Assembly (NCBI RefSeq): GCF_002159845.1
Contig: NZ_NFJK01000017.1
Location: forward strand, 1 to 64,000
Source: Anaeromassilibacillus sp. An250
GTDB lineage: Bacteria > Bacillota > Clostridia > Oscillospirales > Acutalibacteraceae
Length of the DNA stretch: 64,000 bases
Direction: 5' to 3'
The stretch's first letter is position 1; each line of letters opens with the position of its first letter. The notes under the pieces were generated by a model. It was not told the DNA's origin, did no database searches, and worked only from the letters and a program-made list of their open reading frames with translations. Shown piece by piece: positions 1 through 8,083 of the stretch. Position numbers and translations under genes: made by a program.

Positions 1-981
1 GCCCCCAGAACCTTTTATTATATGGCGGAGGGCCGGGAGAATCATCGGGGTGAAACGCCATTCTGGAACGATGTGACTGTGAAAACCATTCTCCGCAATG
101 AGGTCTATCTCGGTCACATGGTACAGAACAAGACGGGCACCGTCTCCTACAAAAACCACAAGCAGGTCAGCAAACCGGAGAGCGAGTGGATTCGGGTGGA
201 GAACACTCACGAGCCGCTGATTTCCCAGGAAGTGTGGGACGCGGTGCAGCGGATGGACAACCACCCCGCCAGAGGGCGCAGCGGGAAAAGCGGCACCGTT
301 TCTCTGTTCGGCGGTCTGCTCCGGTGTATGGATTGTGGTTCCTCCATGCGGTATATGCGGGATTACCGTAAAAAGGTGTCTGACAAGGAACCGGAGTACA
401 AGGCATATGTCTGCAACCGGTACGCTTCGGGCGGCAAAAACGCCTGCTCGTCCCATTACATCAACCAGAAAGCGTTGACACAAATCGTACTGACGGACAT
501 CCGCTGCAAGGCGATGTGGGCGCAGAACAGCCGGGATAAACTGCGTGAAAAAATCCTCGCGCAGAAGGAGTCTGCCGGACGGGAAAAACTCAGAACGCTT
601 CAAGCGGAGCTGAGCGCCATTGACCGGCGGTTGCCGGAGCTTGACCGGCTGGTGCAGTCCGCCTACGAGGACAAGGTGCTGGGCAAAATCCCGGAAAACC
701 TTTGTGTCCAGCTTCTCAATGGTTATGAGGCCGAGCGAAAAGCAAAGCAGGAGCGCAGACGGGAACTGACCGAGCAGCTTGCCGCCAGTCGGGAGAATGA
801 GCAATCCGTAGATGCATGGCTGGACATGGTGCGGGATTACTACGATTTGCAGGAGCTTGACCGTCCCACGCTCATGCGGCTGATTCAGAAGATCGAGATT
901 AGTGAGAAATACACGGTGGACGATCACGAGGAACGGAATATCCACATCTACTACAATTTTGTTGGTTATATCGAAGCTTGA
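1..981 (+). CDS. Large serine recombinase, C-terminal part (5' end outside window)
   Basis: The reading frame is open from base 1, so the N-terminal resolvase (catalytic) domain lies outside the window. The visible part holds the end of the Recombinase domain (ILRNEVYLGHMVQNKTG and EPLISQEVWDAVQ), a zinc ribbon with CMDC and a second cysteine pair near CNRYASGGKNAC, then a long charged coiled coil (KLRTLQAELSAIDRRL onward) and the typical end YYNFVGYIEA. These are the DNA-binding parts of the large serine integrase/transposase family, which move integrative elements. Whether the whole gene is intact cannot be judged here. A second recombinase remnant begins immediately downstream. Confidence 0.9.
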   Translation, partial: APRTFYYMAEGRENHRGETPFWNDVTVKTILRNEVYLGHMVQNKTGTVSYKNHKQVSKPESEWIRVENTHEPLISQEVWDAVQRMDNHPARGRSGKSGTVSLFGGLLRCMDCGSSMRYMRDYRKKVSDKEPEYKAYVCNRYASGGKNACSSHYINQKALTQIVLTDIRCKAMWAQNSRDKLREKILAQKESAGREKLRTLQAELSAIDRRLPELDRLVQSAYEDKVLGKIPENLCVQLLNGYEAERKAKQERRRELTEQLAASRENEQSVDAWLDMVRDYYDLQELDRPTLMRLIQKIEISEKYTVDDHEERNIHIYYNFVGYIEA

Positions 982-2300
982 GCTTGTCATTCTTTATGCG
1001 AAGTGAACTAACGAGTGGTATGCAAAAGACATCAGCCGGAAAGTCAGAAGTTCCAAGAAACTGCGCGGCAACGCAGGTGATCCCCCTTTGCTTGCCGCCC
1101 TACGGCTACAGGAAAGACCCGGAAAACCCCAAGCAGTGGATCATTGACGAGGAAGCCGCCGAAGTTGTCCGCAAAATCTACCGCCTTTGTATTGAGGGAA
1201 ACGGGATTGAAACCACCGCACGGATTTTACAGGAAAGCGGTATTTTAACCCCCACCTATTATTGGGCAAAGAAAGGAATCCGAAAGGGCGGAAAGAAAAC
1301 GCAGGACAATCCCTATAAATGGTGCAAAACAACCATTACCAAAATCCTGACCTTGCAGGAATATACCGGCGTTCTCATCAATTCCAAAACTTATTCCAAG
1401 TCATTCAAGGACAAACGCCGCCGCGAAAACCCGGAAGAAAATCAAAAGGTGTTTGAGAATCACCATGAGCCGATTATTGACCGCAGCACATGGGAAACGG
1501 TGCAGAAAATCCGTGCAGGCACAAAGTGCAGACAGCCTAAAAACAGCGAAAAAAATATGTTTGCAGGGCTTCTATACTGCGCCGACTGCGGCCATAAGCT
1601 GCATTACAATATCAATCATCCGAACAGCGCCATTGAGTATTTCAACTGTTCAAACTACCGGGGAAACCGTGGCACCTGTAATGAAACGCACTACGTTCGT
1701 GCCGATTCGTTGGAACAGGTTGTCCTTTTGGAACTGAACCGTATGGTAAGCTACCTACAGGAAAACGAGGAAGAGTTTGCTGAACTGCTTGCCCGGAAAA
1801 CCTCGCAGGATTATGAGCGTGAAAAACGCTTCCGCCAGCAGAAGCTGGCCGAACTGAACGCCCGATACAGTGAGGTTGATATGCTTTTTGAGCGCACCTA
1901 CGAGGACAATGTAAGCGGTAAACTCTCCGATGAACGCTTCATGAAGCTGTCGCAAAGGTATGACGAGGAGCAGCAATCCCTCAAAAAAGAAATCGCAGAG
2001 CTGGAAAGCATCTGCGACAAAGAGGACAGCCGGGTGTATTCAAAAAATCAGTTTCTAAAAGCGGTTCGGAAGTTTATGCAGATGAAAACCTTAACGCCTA
2101 CTATGCTTCACGAATTGGTAGAACGGATTGATGTCTACCACATTCAGGGGACAGAAAAAAACAGGACGCAGCGCCTTGTGATCCACTACAAGTTTGTCGG
2201 CGTATTGGATTTGCCGAAAAGCCCCGTTCTGCCGGAGAATGTCGTTCTCAACAGCAGACAGGGTGTAGAAATAGAATATCTGGTTGGAAAAGCCGGATAA
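978..2300 (+). pseudogene. Large serine recombinase remnant: catalytic domain missing, frameshifted
   Basis: The open frame from about 1083 encodes the Recombinase domain (PPYGYRKDPENPKQW), a zinc ribbon (CADCGHKLHYN...CSNYRGNRGTC), a coiled coil and the usual end VIHYKFVGVLDLP. The resolvase domain is absent. In another frame, codons from 1010 to about 1081 read NEWYAKDISRKVRSSKKLRG, the conserved segment that joins the catalytic and recombinase domains. The two frames meet at a run of five C at 1082-1086; one C fewer would give GDPLCLPPYGY in a single frame. A TGA at 1004-1006 blocks the upstream frame. The TTG at 978 is therefore not a convincing start. I read this as a degraded second recombinase whose 5' part was lost where the first one ends. 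Confidence 0.8.
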
Positions 2301-2306
2301 ATGAGA

Positions 2307-2335
2307 AAAGGAGCAGCCCTTTCGGACTACTCCTT
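2307..2335 (+). terminator. Imperfect hairpin after the recombinase remnant
   Basis: AAAGGAG-AG-CC pairs with GG-CT-CTCCTTT around a CTTTC loop. It lies directly after the remnant's stop codon. The T tract is short, so termination is only probable. Confidence 0.45.
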
Positions 2336-2373
2336 TACATAGGAATGTTCAGTTGCGTTATGAACATTCAAAC

Positions 2374-2460
2374 TGGTGCCGGTGGCCGGACTCGAACCGG
2401 CACGGTGTCGCCACCGGTGGATTTTGAGTCCACTACGTCTGCCAATTCCATCACACCGGC
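2374..2460 (-). tRNA. tRNA-Leu (anticodon CAA)
   Basis: On the minus strand an 87-nt class II tRNA folds: acceptor arms GCCGGTG and CACCGGC, D-loop AATTGGCAGACG, anticodon arm GTGGA with loop CTCAAAA (anticodon CAA, reading UUG), a long variable arm and T-loop GGTTCGAGTCC. CCA is encoded. The 3' end faces the recombinase genes, a common position for an integrated element, although no att duplication can be checked within this window. Confidence 0.95.
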
Positions 2461-2528
2461 ATGTAACGGTAAAGATTATACAACAAAAGCGATGAAAAAG
2501 CAACTGTTTTTTTCATAATTTTTTTTAA

Positions 2529-2594
2529 AAGAAGCCCTATTTTTCCGTTCTCTTTTGTAAAGACACTAAAGATAGCGGAATTTTAGGGCTTCTT
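2529..2594 (-). terminator. Long hairpin in the 3' region of the rnf operon
   Basis: AAGAAGCCCTA at 2529-2539 pairs exactly with TAGGGCTTCTT at 2584-2594, and an inner TTCCG pairs with CGGAA, leaving an A/T-rich loop. It lies 30 bases after rnfB and before the tRNA gene, so it probably ends the rnf transcript. The bases from 2461 to 2625 hold nothing else that I recognise. Confidence 0.55.
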
Positions 2595-2625
2595 CTTTTC
2601 ACCAATGGGAAAGTGGCATCAAAAT

Positions 2626-3417
2626 TTACTCCAGCATCGCCAGGCAATGACGTGGGCATGCCTCCACACATTTTCCACATCCCACGCACTTTTCTGGATC
2701 TACAGTAGCGTGGAAGTTTTCCACTTTGATTGCTCCCACTTCACAGACTTTTTGGCATTTCATACATCCAATGCAGCCTACTTTACAGACCTTGTTGGTC
2801 GAAGCACCCTTGTCGCAATTGCTGCAGCGGACAATCGCCTGCCGCTTTAGGGGAACCAATGTGATAAGATGCTTTGGACATGCCTTCACACACATGGAAC
2901 ACCCCTTGCAGCGCGATGGATCGACACGGGCAACCCCATTACATACTTCGATCGCGCCATACGCGCAAGCTTGTACACAATCGCCCATCCCCATACAGCC
3001 ATAGCGACAGCTGGAAACGCCTCCAGCTAGCTGTGCAGCAGCAGTACAACTCTGGATGCCTTCATACTCCATCTTATCGCTTGTATTGTCATAGCTGCCA
3101 AGACATTTGACCACTGCGACTTTTGCTTCAACAGCCACATCCGCCAAACCAAGATATTGGGAGACGGTCTTGGCCACCTCTGCCCCACCGGGGGCACAGA
3201 GGCCGGGCTTTGCTTCTCCGTGGGCCAAAGCCTTTGCATAACCGGAACATCCGGAAAACCCGCAGGCACCGCAATTGGCCCCTGGAAGCATTTCCTCAAT
3301 GGCCTCCGCTTTTTCATCCTTTGGTACAGCCAACAGAATCGAGGCAATTGCCAAGCCCAGGCCAGCAATCAAACCGATCACCACCACAATGACAACAGGA
3401 ACCCATAATTGACTCAT
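2626..3417 (-). CDS. rnfB: Rnf complex subunit B, iron-sulfur protein
   Basis: This 263-residue subunit is one of the electron-carrying Fe-S subunits of the membrane Rnf complex (ferredoxin:NAD+ oxidoreductase coupled to ion pumping). One N-terminal membrane helix (residues about 5-30) is followed by the RnfB-type cluster motif CGACGFSGCSGYAKAL. Several ferredoxin-type clusters follow, including CKGCSMCVKACP, CIGCMKCQKVC and CVGCGKCVEACP at the C-terminus. It is the last gene of rnfCDGEAB, 14 bases after rnfA, with the ribosome binding site GGGGAGGAAT before its ATG. Confidence 0.96.
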   Translation of the reverse strand: MSQLWVPVVIVVVIGLIAGLGLAIASILLAVPKDEKAEAIEEMLPGANCGACGFSGCSGYAKALAHGEAKPGLCAPGGAEVAKTVSQYLGLADVAVEAKVAVVKCLGSYDNTSDKMEYEGIQSCTAAAQLAGGVSSCRYGCMGMGDCVQACAYGAIEVCNGVARVDPSRCKGCSMCVKACPKHLITLVPLKRQAIVRCSNCDKGASTNKVCKVGCIGCMKCQKVCEVGAIKVENFHATVDPEKCVGCGKCVEACPRHCLAMLE

Positions 3418-3431
3418 CTCTATTCCTCCCC

Positions 3432-4040
3432 TCAGCCTAATAAGCCGTCGACAAGGCCCTGGAACCCAAGGAAGGACACCGCCACAAGCGATGCTGCGAT
3501 CAGGGTGATGGGAAGGCCTTTGAGAAATTTTGGAATGTCGTTCGTCTCCATGCGCTCGCGGACACCAGCAAAGATCACCATAGCGACCATAAAGCCAATA
3601 CCGGAGCCGAACGCATTGACCAAGGATTCCACATATCCGAAAGTCGGGTCCGCAGCACCCTTTTCAAGCACCAGCATGGTAATGCCCAAAACCGCGCAGT
3701 TCGTGGTAATCAGCGGCAAATAGATGCCTAACGCATTATAAAGCGGCGGCATAAATTTGCGCAGGATGGTCTCAATCAACTGGACCAGCGCCGCAATAAT
3801 CAAAATAAAGACGATGGTCTGTAGATACTCCAAATGATTGGGGACGAGCACATACATATAGATTGGCCAGGTCACTGCAGTGGAAATCACCATTACAAAC
3901 GTAACTGCAATGCTCATGCCAACCGCTGTATTCAGCTTCTTCGATACGCCGAGGAACGGGCAGATACCGAGGAATTTATTCAAAATATAGTTTTCTGTCA
4001 GGATCGCCGCCAAAAAGATGGCTACAAGATTCTTAATCAT
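3432..4040 (-). CDS. rnfA: Rnf complex membrane subunit A
   Basis: A 202-residue integral membrane protein with about six helices, of the RnfA/NqrE family. It contains the family segments ENYILNKFLGICPFLGVSKK near the N-terminus and LPLITTNCAVLG in the middle. RnfA and RnfE are homologous half-channels that form the membrane core of the complex. The ATG overlaps the rnfE stop by four bases, and GGAGG lies upstream inside the end of rnfE, so the two are translationally coupled. Confidence 0.96.
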   Translation of the reverse strand: MIKNLVAIFLAAILTENYILNKFLGICPFLGVSKKLNTAVGMSIAVTFVMVISTAVTWPIYMYVLVPNHLEYLQTIVFILIIAALVQLIETILRKFMPPLYNALGIYLPLITTNCAVLGITMLVLEKGAADPTFGYVESLVNAFGSGIGFMVAMVIFAGVRERMETNDIPKFLKGLPITLIAASLVAVSFLGFQGLVDGLLG

Positions 4041-4723
4041 TTCTTAGCAGCCTCCTTTTCTTGAAGCTTCGAGCAATTTGCCGCCAGCGGGCATCCCTGA
4101 CAGCCAAGCTCTGCCGGACGCGAACCCTCGCCCGACAACCGGTTTGCTACCGCAATCAAAATACCAAACACAAAGAACCCTCCAGGCGGCAGAATGAAGA
4201 TAATGATGGGGTCCACCACTCCGGCCGTAATCGGAATGCCAAACAAGCTACCCGAACCGAGGAACTCACGGATCATCCCCATCACCAACAGCGTAGTCGT
4301 AAAACCAATTCCCATCCCAAGGCCATCGACAATGGAGGGGAGAACCTTATTCTTGCTGGCGAACATCTCTGCACGCCCCAAGATAATACAGTTGACCACA
4401 ATCAGAGGCAGATAGATGCCCAGGGCCTCGTCAAGTGCTGGAGAATATGCCTGAATAAACATCTGCACAACCGATACAAATCCTGCGATCACTGTGATGA
4501 ACGCCGGAATGCGAACCTTATCCGGGATCACCTTACGCAGCAGGGAGATCGCTGCATTGGAACAGACCAGGACAAAGGTCGTCGCCAAACCCATTCCAAT
4601 TGCGTTACTAGCAGAGGTGCTGACTGCAAGCGTTGCGCAGCATCCAAGCACCAAACGCAACACAGGATTTTCTTTGATAATACCCTTGGTAAATTCACTC
4701 CATAGGGATCTCTTTTTCTCCAT
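4037..4723 (-). CDS. rnfE: Rnf complex membrane subunit E
   Basis: A 228-residue membrane protein of the RnfE/NqrD family. Motifs are FTKGIIKENPVLRLVLG at the N-terminus and ALGIYLPLIVVNCIILGRAE in the middle. The C-terminus carries a cysteine-containing tail (CQGCPLAANC). I chose the ATG at 4723, nine bases after GGAGG and two bases after the rnfG stop, over the TTG at 4729. It is the paralogue of RnfA and sits beside it, as in all rnf operons. Confidence 0.95.
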   Translation of the reverse strand: MEKKRSLWSEFTKGIIKENPVLRLVLGCCATLAVSTSASNAIGMGLATTFVLVCSNAAISLLRKVIPDKVRIPAFITVIAGFVSVVQMFIQAYSPALDEALGIYLPLIVVNCIILGRAEMFASKNKVLPSIVDGLGMGIGFTTTLLVMGMIREFLGSGSLFGIPITAGVVDPIIIFILPPGGFFVFGILIAVANRLSGEGSRPAELGCQGCPLAANCSKLQEKEAAKK

Positions 4724-4725
4724 CC

Positions 4726-5304
4726 TCAAGCGCCTCCTTTTACGGTTTCATACAGGGCCAATGCCTCGTTTACCGCGTCGGTTACGCCCTGTGTAGTGAT
4801 GGTTGCACCGGTCATCGCCATAATCTGGCCGTCCTGTTTTTCCCCGGACTTGATGACTTCAAATGCTCCGGATTCCGGGATTGGCTGTTGGTACTGCGCA
4901 CGGAATTCCTCTTTTTGCGCATTCATTCCAAGGCCCGGCGTATCGTCGATACTAAGCAATTGCACGCCGGATACTTCCCCATCCGCCCGTATGCCGGTCA
5001 TCACCTGGACCGGTCCACCATACGAACTGGCGGAAGTGGTAAACACATAGCCAGCCACTTCCCCGCCTTCCTTTCCAACATAATAAACCACGCTCTCCCC
5101 ATCGGCATCCGTGGCCTCCATCTCTTCAAACTCTTCAACGCCGGGAAGGACTAGTTCGCGCGCCTCGCTGGCAGCTTGCTCCTCCTGCTGTGCAATCTTA
5201 TCCTTGGTCAAAAGGTTTGTCCCCGCCAAAAGCGCCGCGACTACAAAACAGATCACGGTCAATGTAATGGTGGGACGCAGGACTTCTTTTGCATCTATCT
5301 TCAT
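4726..5304 (-). CDS. rnfG: Rnf complex flavoprotein subunit G
   Basis: A 192-residue subunit with one N-terminal membrane helix (residues about 12-32) and an extracytoplasmic FMN-binding domain. The sequence AMTGATITTQGV near residue 167 is the site where ApbE links FMN covalently to a threonine. LSIDDTPGLGMNA is also family-typical. Its start overlaps the rnfD stop by four bases and has AGGAGG upstream. The apbE gene lies just upstream of the operon, which supports flavinylation. Confidence 0.95.
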   Translation of the reverse strand: MKIDAKEVLRPTITLTVICFVVAALLAGTNLLTKDKIAQQEEQAASEARELVLPGVEEFEEMEATDADGESVVYYVGKEGGEVAGYVFTTSASSYGGPVQVMTGIRADGEVSGVQLLSIDDTPGLGMNAQKEEFRAQYQQPIPESGAFEVIKSGEKQDGQIMAMTGATITTQGVTDAVNEALALYETVKGGA

Positions 5305-6272
5305 TCGTGTGCAGCCTCCTTTTTGGCCTTCTCCTTTTTGACGCCAAAGGGACGCGGGCGGGTGATCCGCTCAATATGCGGCACCAAAATGTTCATCAGG
5401 ATAATCGAGAAGGACACGCCCTCCGGCAACGAACCGAACATCCGGATCAGCATTGTCAAAATGCCGCAGCCGATCGCATATACAATCCGGCCATTCCGGT
5501 TGATGGGGGATGTTGTATAGTCCGTCGCCATAAAGATTGCACCGAGCAACAGGCCGCCGGAAAGCAATTCGAAAATTACGTCACGGCCGGCGATCAAGGA
5601 GATCACCGCTACAGTTCCAAGATAGCACAACGGGATTACTGGGCTGATAACCTTACGGGCCACCAGATAAATGCCTCCCAGGATCAATGCAATGGCACAG
5701 GTTTCCCCCAAACAGCCGGCACGCGCGCCAAGCAGCATGTCCAGATGGCTGGGAAGCTGATCCGATGCCCCTTGCTTGAGCAGGCCAAGCGGGGATGCTG
5801 TGGTAATCGCGTCGGGGTTCCCGCTGCGGTACCAGAAGGGCACCACCCAATTGCTCATCTTCGCCGGGAAGGACGACATCAGCACGATGCGCGCCGTCAG
5901 AGCTGGATTGACAAAGTTCTGCCCAATGCCGCCGAACATCTGCTTTACAACAACAATTGCCACTACGCTCCCAAAGACCGCAATCAGGGGGTTGATCGTC
6001 GCTGGTAGGTTGAAGGCCAGCAAAAGGCCAGTGACTACCGCGCTGAGGTCAAAAATGGTGTTGTCGCGTTTCATCACCTTACGGCTGAGATATTCGGCAA
6101 GCACACAGGAAATCACACAGGTCAGGATCAAGATTAGCGCCTGAATCCCAAATAAAATACAGGATGCAATTGCCGCCGGGATCAGGGCAATAATAACGTC
6201 CAGCATAATTTTTTGCGTAGTTGCTCCGCTCCCCAGATGGGGCGAAGACGATACAATCAATTTCTGCTCCAT
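5301..6272 (-). CDS. rnfD: Rnf complex membrane subunit D
   Basis: A 323-residue polytopic membrane protein of the RnfD/NqrB family. It begins KLIVSSSPHLGSG. The flavinylation region reads DAITTASPLGLLKQG, with a threonine in place for covalent FMN. MATDYTTSPINRNGR is the conserved late segment. The ATG follows the rnfC stop codon without a gap. Confidence 0.95.
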   Translation of the reverse strand: MEQKLIVSSSPHLGSGATTQKIMLDVIIALIPAAIASCILFGIQALILILTCVISCVLAEYLSRKVMKRDNTIFDLSAVVTGLLLAFNLPATINPLIAVFGSVVAIVVVKQMFGGIGQNFVNPALTARIVLMSSFPAKMSNWVVPFWYRSGNPDAITTASPLGLLKQGASDQLPSHLDMLLGARAGCLGETCAIALILGGIYLVARKVISPVIPLCYLGTVAVISLIAGRDVIFELLSGGLLLGAIFMATDYTTSPINRNGRIVYAIGCGILTMLIRMFGSLPEGVSFSIILMNILVPHIERITRPRPFGVKKEKAKKEAAHE

Positions 6273-7616
6273 TTATTTCTTCCCTCCCGCATTTCTAACA
6301 AGAGCCTTTCCTAGCCGGATGGCCTGCACCAACGGCCGGTGGGCCGGGCAGCGATAAGCGCAGGTACCGCATTCCATACAGTCCATCACACAATATTCCT
6401 GCAATTCTTCCACACGTTTGGCTTCCGCATACTTTTCCAGCTTAGTCGGGACCAGATTCATTGGGCATCCGCTCACACAGCGGCCACAGCGGATACAGGC
6501 AGTTGGTTCATGCAGGCGCGCCTCTTCCTCTCCAAAGCAGAGGATACCATTGTTTTGCTTGATGACCGGCAGGCTGTCGTCTGTAAGGGCAATTCCCATC
6601 ATGGGGCCGCCCATCAGGATCTTTTTCGGCGGAACCGCATACCCTCCGCAGAAGCGGATGATCTCTGCAATCGGCGTACCGATCGGAACAATAACGTTCT
6701 GCGGGGATTTTACGGCGGAGCCGTCGATGGTGACGCGCTTCTTCACCAGAGGCATCCCTGTCCTGAGATAATCGGCCAGGAAGGCAACGGACGTTATGTT
6801 CATCACAATACAACCCACATCTGCAGGCAGCTTCCCCATGGGGACCTCGCGTCCGGTGCAGGACTTGATGAGCACCTTTTCCGCTCCCTGCGGGTAGGAA
6901 GCGGAAAGCGCCAACACACAAACGTTTTTGTCCGGGCTGGCTTGTCCATCATTCTCCATCTTCCGCAGTGCTTCGATTACATCGGGCTTATTGTCTTCCA
7001 CCGCTATGATCGCCCGCTCAATTCCCAACATCTTCCGGACCGTATTGATTCCGGAAAATACCGCCTTTGTGTTTTCCAGCGCTTCCCGATGGTCGGCCGT
7101 TATGTATGGTTCGCACTCCGCAGCGTTGATAATGAGCGTGTCAATGTTCTTATCGGGGGATACATTCAACTTGACATGTGTAGGAAAACCAGCGCCGCCC
7201 AATCCAACCAAGCCGGACTCCCGCACAGCACGGAGAAACTCCTCGCGGGTATCCACCTTTGGCGGATGTACCTCTGGAGAAACCTTCATCTCTCCATCGG
7301 AGTCGATCACAAGCGCATCCACATATTGGCCCCCAGAGAGCATCACCTGGTTGACCGCATGCACTTTGCCTGAAACGCTGGCATGAATGGGCGCGCTGAC
7401 AACCGCATCGCTGTCGGCGATCTTTTGCCCTACAAGCACCTCGTCCCCCACTTGGACAAGAGGTTTGCACGGGGCCCCGGCATGCTGCTGCATGGGGATG
7501 ATGACCTGCGCCGGAGGCGGCATTATTTTGGATTCCATCTGCGCCGTGTTCTTATAATGCGGCACATGCGCCCCGCCATGTGTTTTGAAAGGCTTTTCTG
7601 GAAATGCAAATTCCAT
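6273..7616 (-). CDS. rnfC: Rnf complex NADH-binding subunit C
   Basis: A 447-residue peripheral subunit that exchanges electrons with NAD. It shows a glycine-rich nucleotide/FMN region (GLVGLGGAGFPTHVKL), INAAECEPYITADHR, and two 4Fe-4S motifs near the C-terminus (CIRCGRCVSGCP and CMECGTCAYRCP). I start it at the ATG at 7616, which has GGAGGG eight bases upstream. An 18-codon extension to 7670 is open but lacks a better ribosome binding site. It is the first gene of the operon. Confidence 0.95.
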   Translation of the reverse strand: MEFAFPEKPFKTHGGAHVPHYKNTAQMESKIMPPPAQVIIPMQQHAGAPCKPLVQVGDEVLVGQKIADSDAVVSAPIHASVSGKVHAVNQVMLSGGQYVDALVIDSDGEMKVSPEVHPPKVDTREEFLRAVRESGLVGLGGAGFPTHVKLNVSPDKNIDTLIINAAECEPYITADHREALENTKAVFSGINTVRKMLGIERAIIAVEDNKPDVIEALRKMENDGQASPDKNVCVLALSASYPQGAEKVLIKSCTGREVPMGKLPADVGCIVMNITSVAFLADYLRTGMPLVKKRVTIDGSAVKSPQNVIVPIGTPIAEIIRFCGGYAVPPKKILMGGPMMGIALTDDSLPVIKQNNGILCFGEEEARLHEPTACIRCGRCVSGCPMNLVPTKLEKYAEAKRVEELQEYCVMDCMECGTCAYRCPAHRPLVQAIRLGKALVRNAGGKK

Positions 7617-7687
7617 TCTTTTCCCTCCATTTTCATTTTTTACTTTCTTCCTAAAAAGACCGTTGTTCAAAATATTGTATTGAGTAA

Positions 7688-7727
7688 CGGCACAGCTGCC
7701 TGAGGCATTGGCCTCATATGCGTGCCG
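7688..7727 (-). other. Two-stem leader structure before rnfC
   Basis: In the transcribed leader, CGGCAC (7722-7727) pairs with GTGCCG (7688-7693). Inside it, TGAGGC pairs with GCCTCA around a four-base loop (7701-7716). It lies between the predicted start of transcription and the rnfC ribosome binding site. It is not followed by a T run, so it looks like an RNA element rather than a terminator. No known riboswitch class was recognised. Confidence 0.4.
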
Positions 7728-7755
7728 GCACTACCCCAATCAGAAGCAATCAAGA

Positions 7756-7784
7756 AATATACCATACAAACGCCTACATTGCAA
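7756..7784 (-). promoter_or_regulatory. rnf operon promoter
   Basis: On the minus strand TTGCAA (7784-7779) and TATATT (7761-7756) are separated by 17 bases. This would give a leader of about 130 nt before rnfC. Confidence 0.65.
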
Positions 7785-7798
7785 GTACACTATATGGT

Positions 7799-7850
7799 AT
7801 GGTACCATTCTATCCGAAAGGATGCCTTCAACAATCCATTCTATATAGAA
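7799..7850. promoter_or_regulatory. Two palindromes upstream of the rnf promoter
   Basis: ATGGTACCAT (7799-7808) and TTCTATATAGAA (7839-7850) are perfect palindromes just upstream of the -35 box. They could be regulator sites. They do not match the Rex consensus. The rest of 7617-8083 holds no gene that I can support. Confidence 0.3.
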
Positions 7851-7918
7851 CCCCATGTGGCCTCTTCATCCCATCTTCAAAACAAGCCAAAACATTCCTA
7901 CCTAAACGCAAGCAAACA

Positions 7919-7941
7919 CACGGCCGATCATCCCGGCCGTG
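7919..7941 (-). terminator. Hairpin downstream of apbE
   Basis: CACGGCCG and CGGCCGTG pair around a seven-base loop. On the minus strand the stem is followed by TGTTTGCTT. It is about 140 bases past the apbE stop and upstream of the rnf promoter. Confidence 0.5.
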
Positions 7942-8083
7942 CCTAATTTCCTATTGAAATATCTAATTTCTTTGGAACACTGGGAGCGGGGAAAGACCTT
8001 CCCTTTATTTTTGCTATTTACAAGGATTGTCCCTGGCCCAACAGTTTCAACTTTGCCAGCAAGTGCGCCCACCCAATCCCCTC

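Noticed and set aside
7718-7957. Short plus-strand frames upstream of rnfC
   Set aside because: They overlap the rnf promoter and palindromes, lack a ribosome binding site and encode no recognisable protein.
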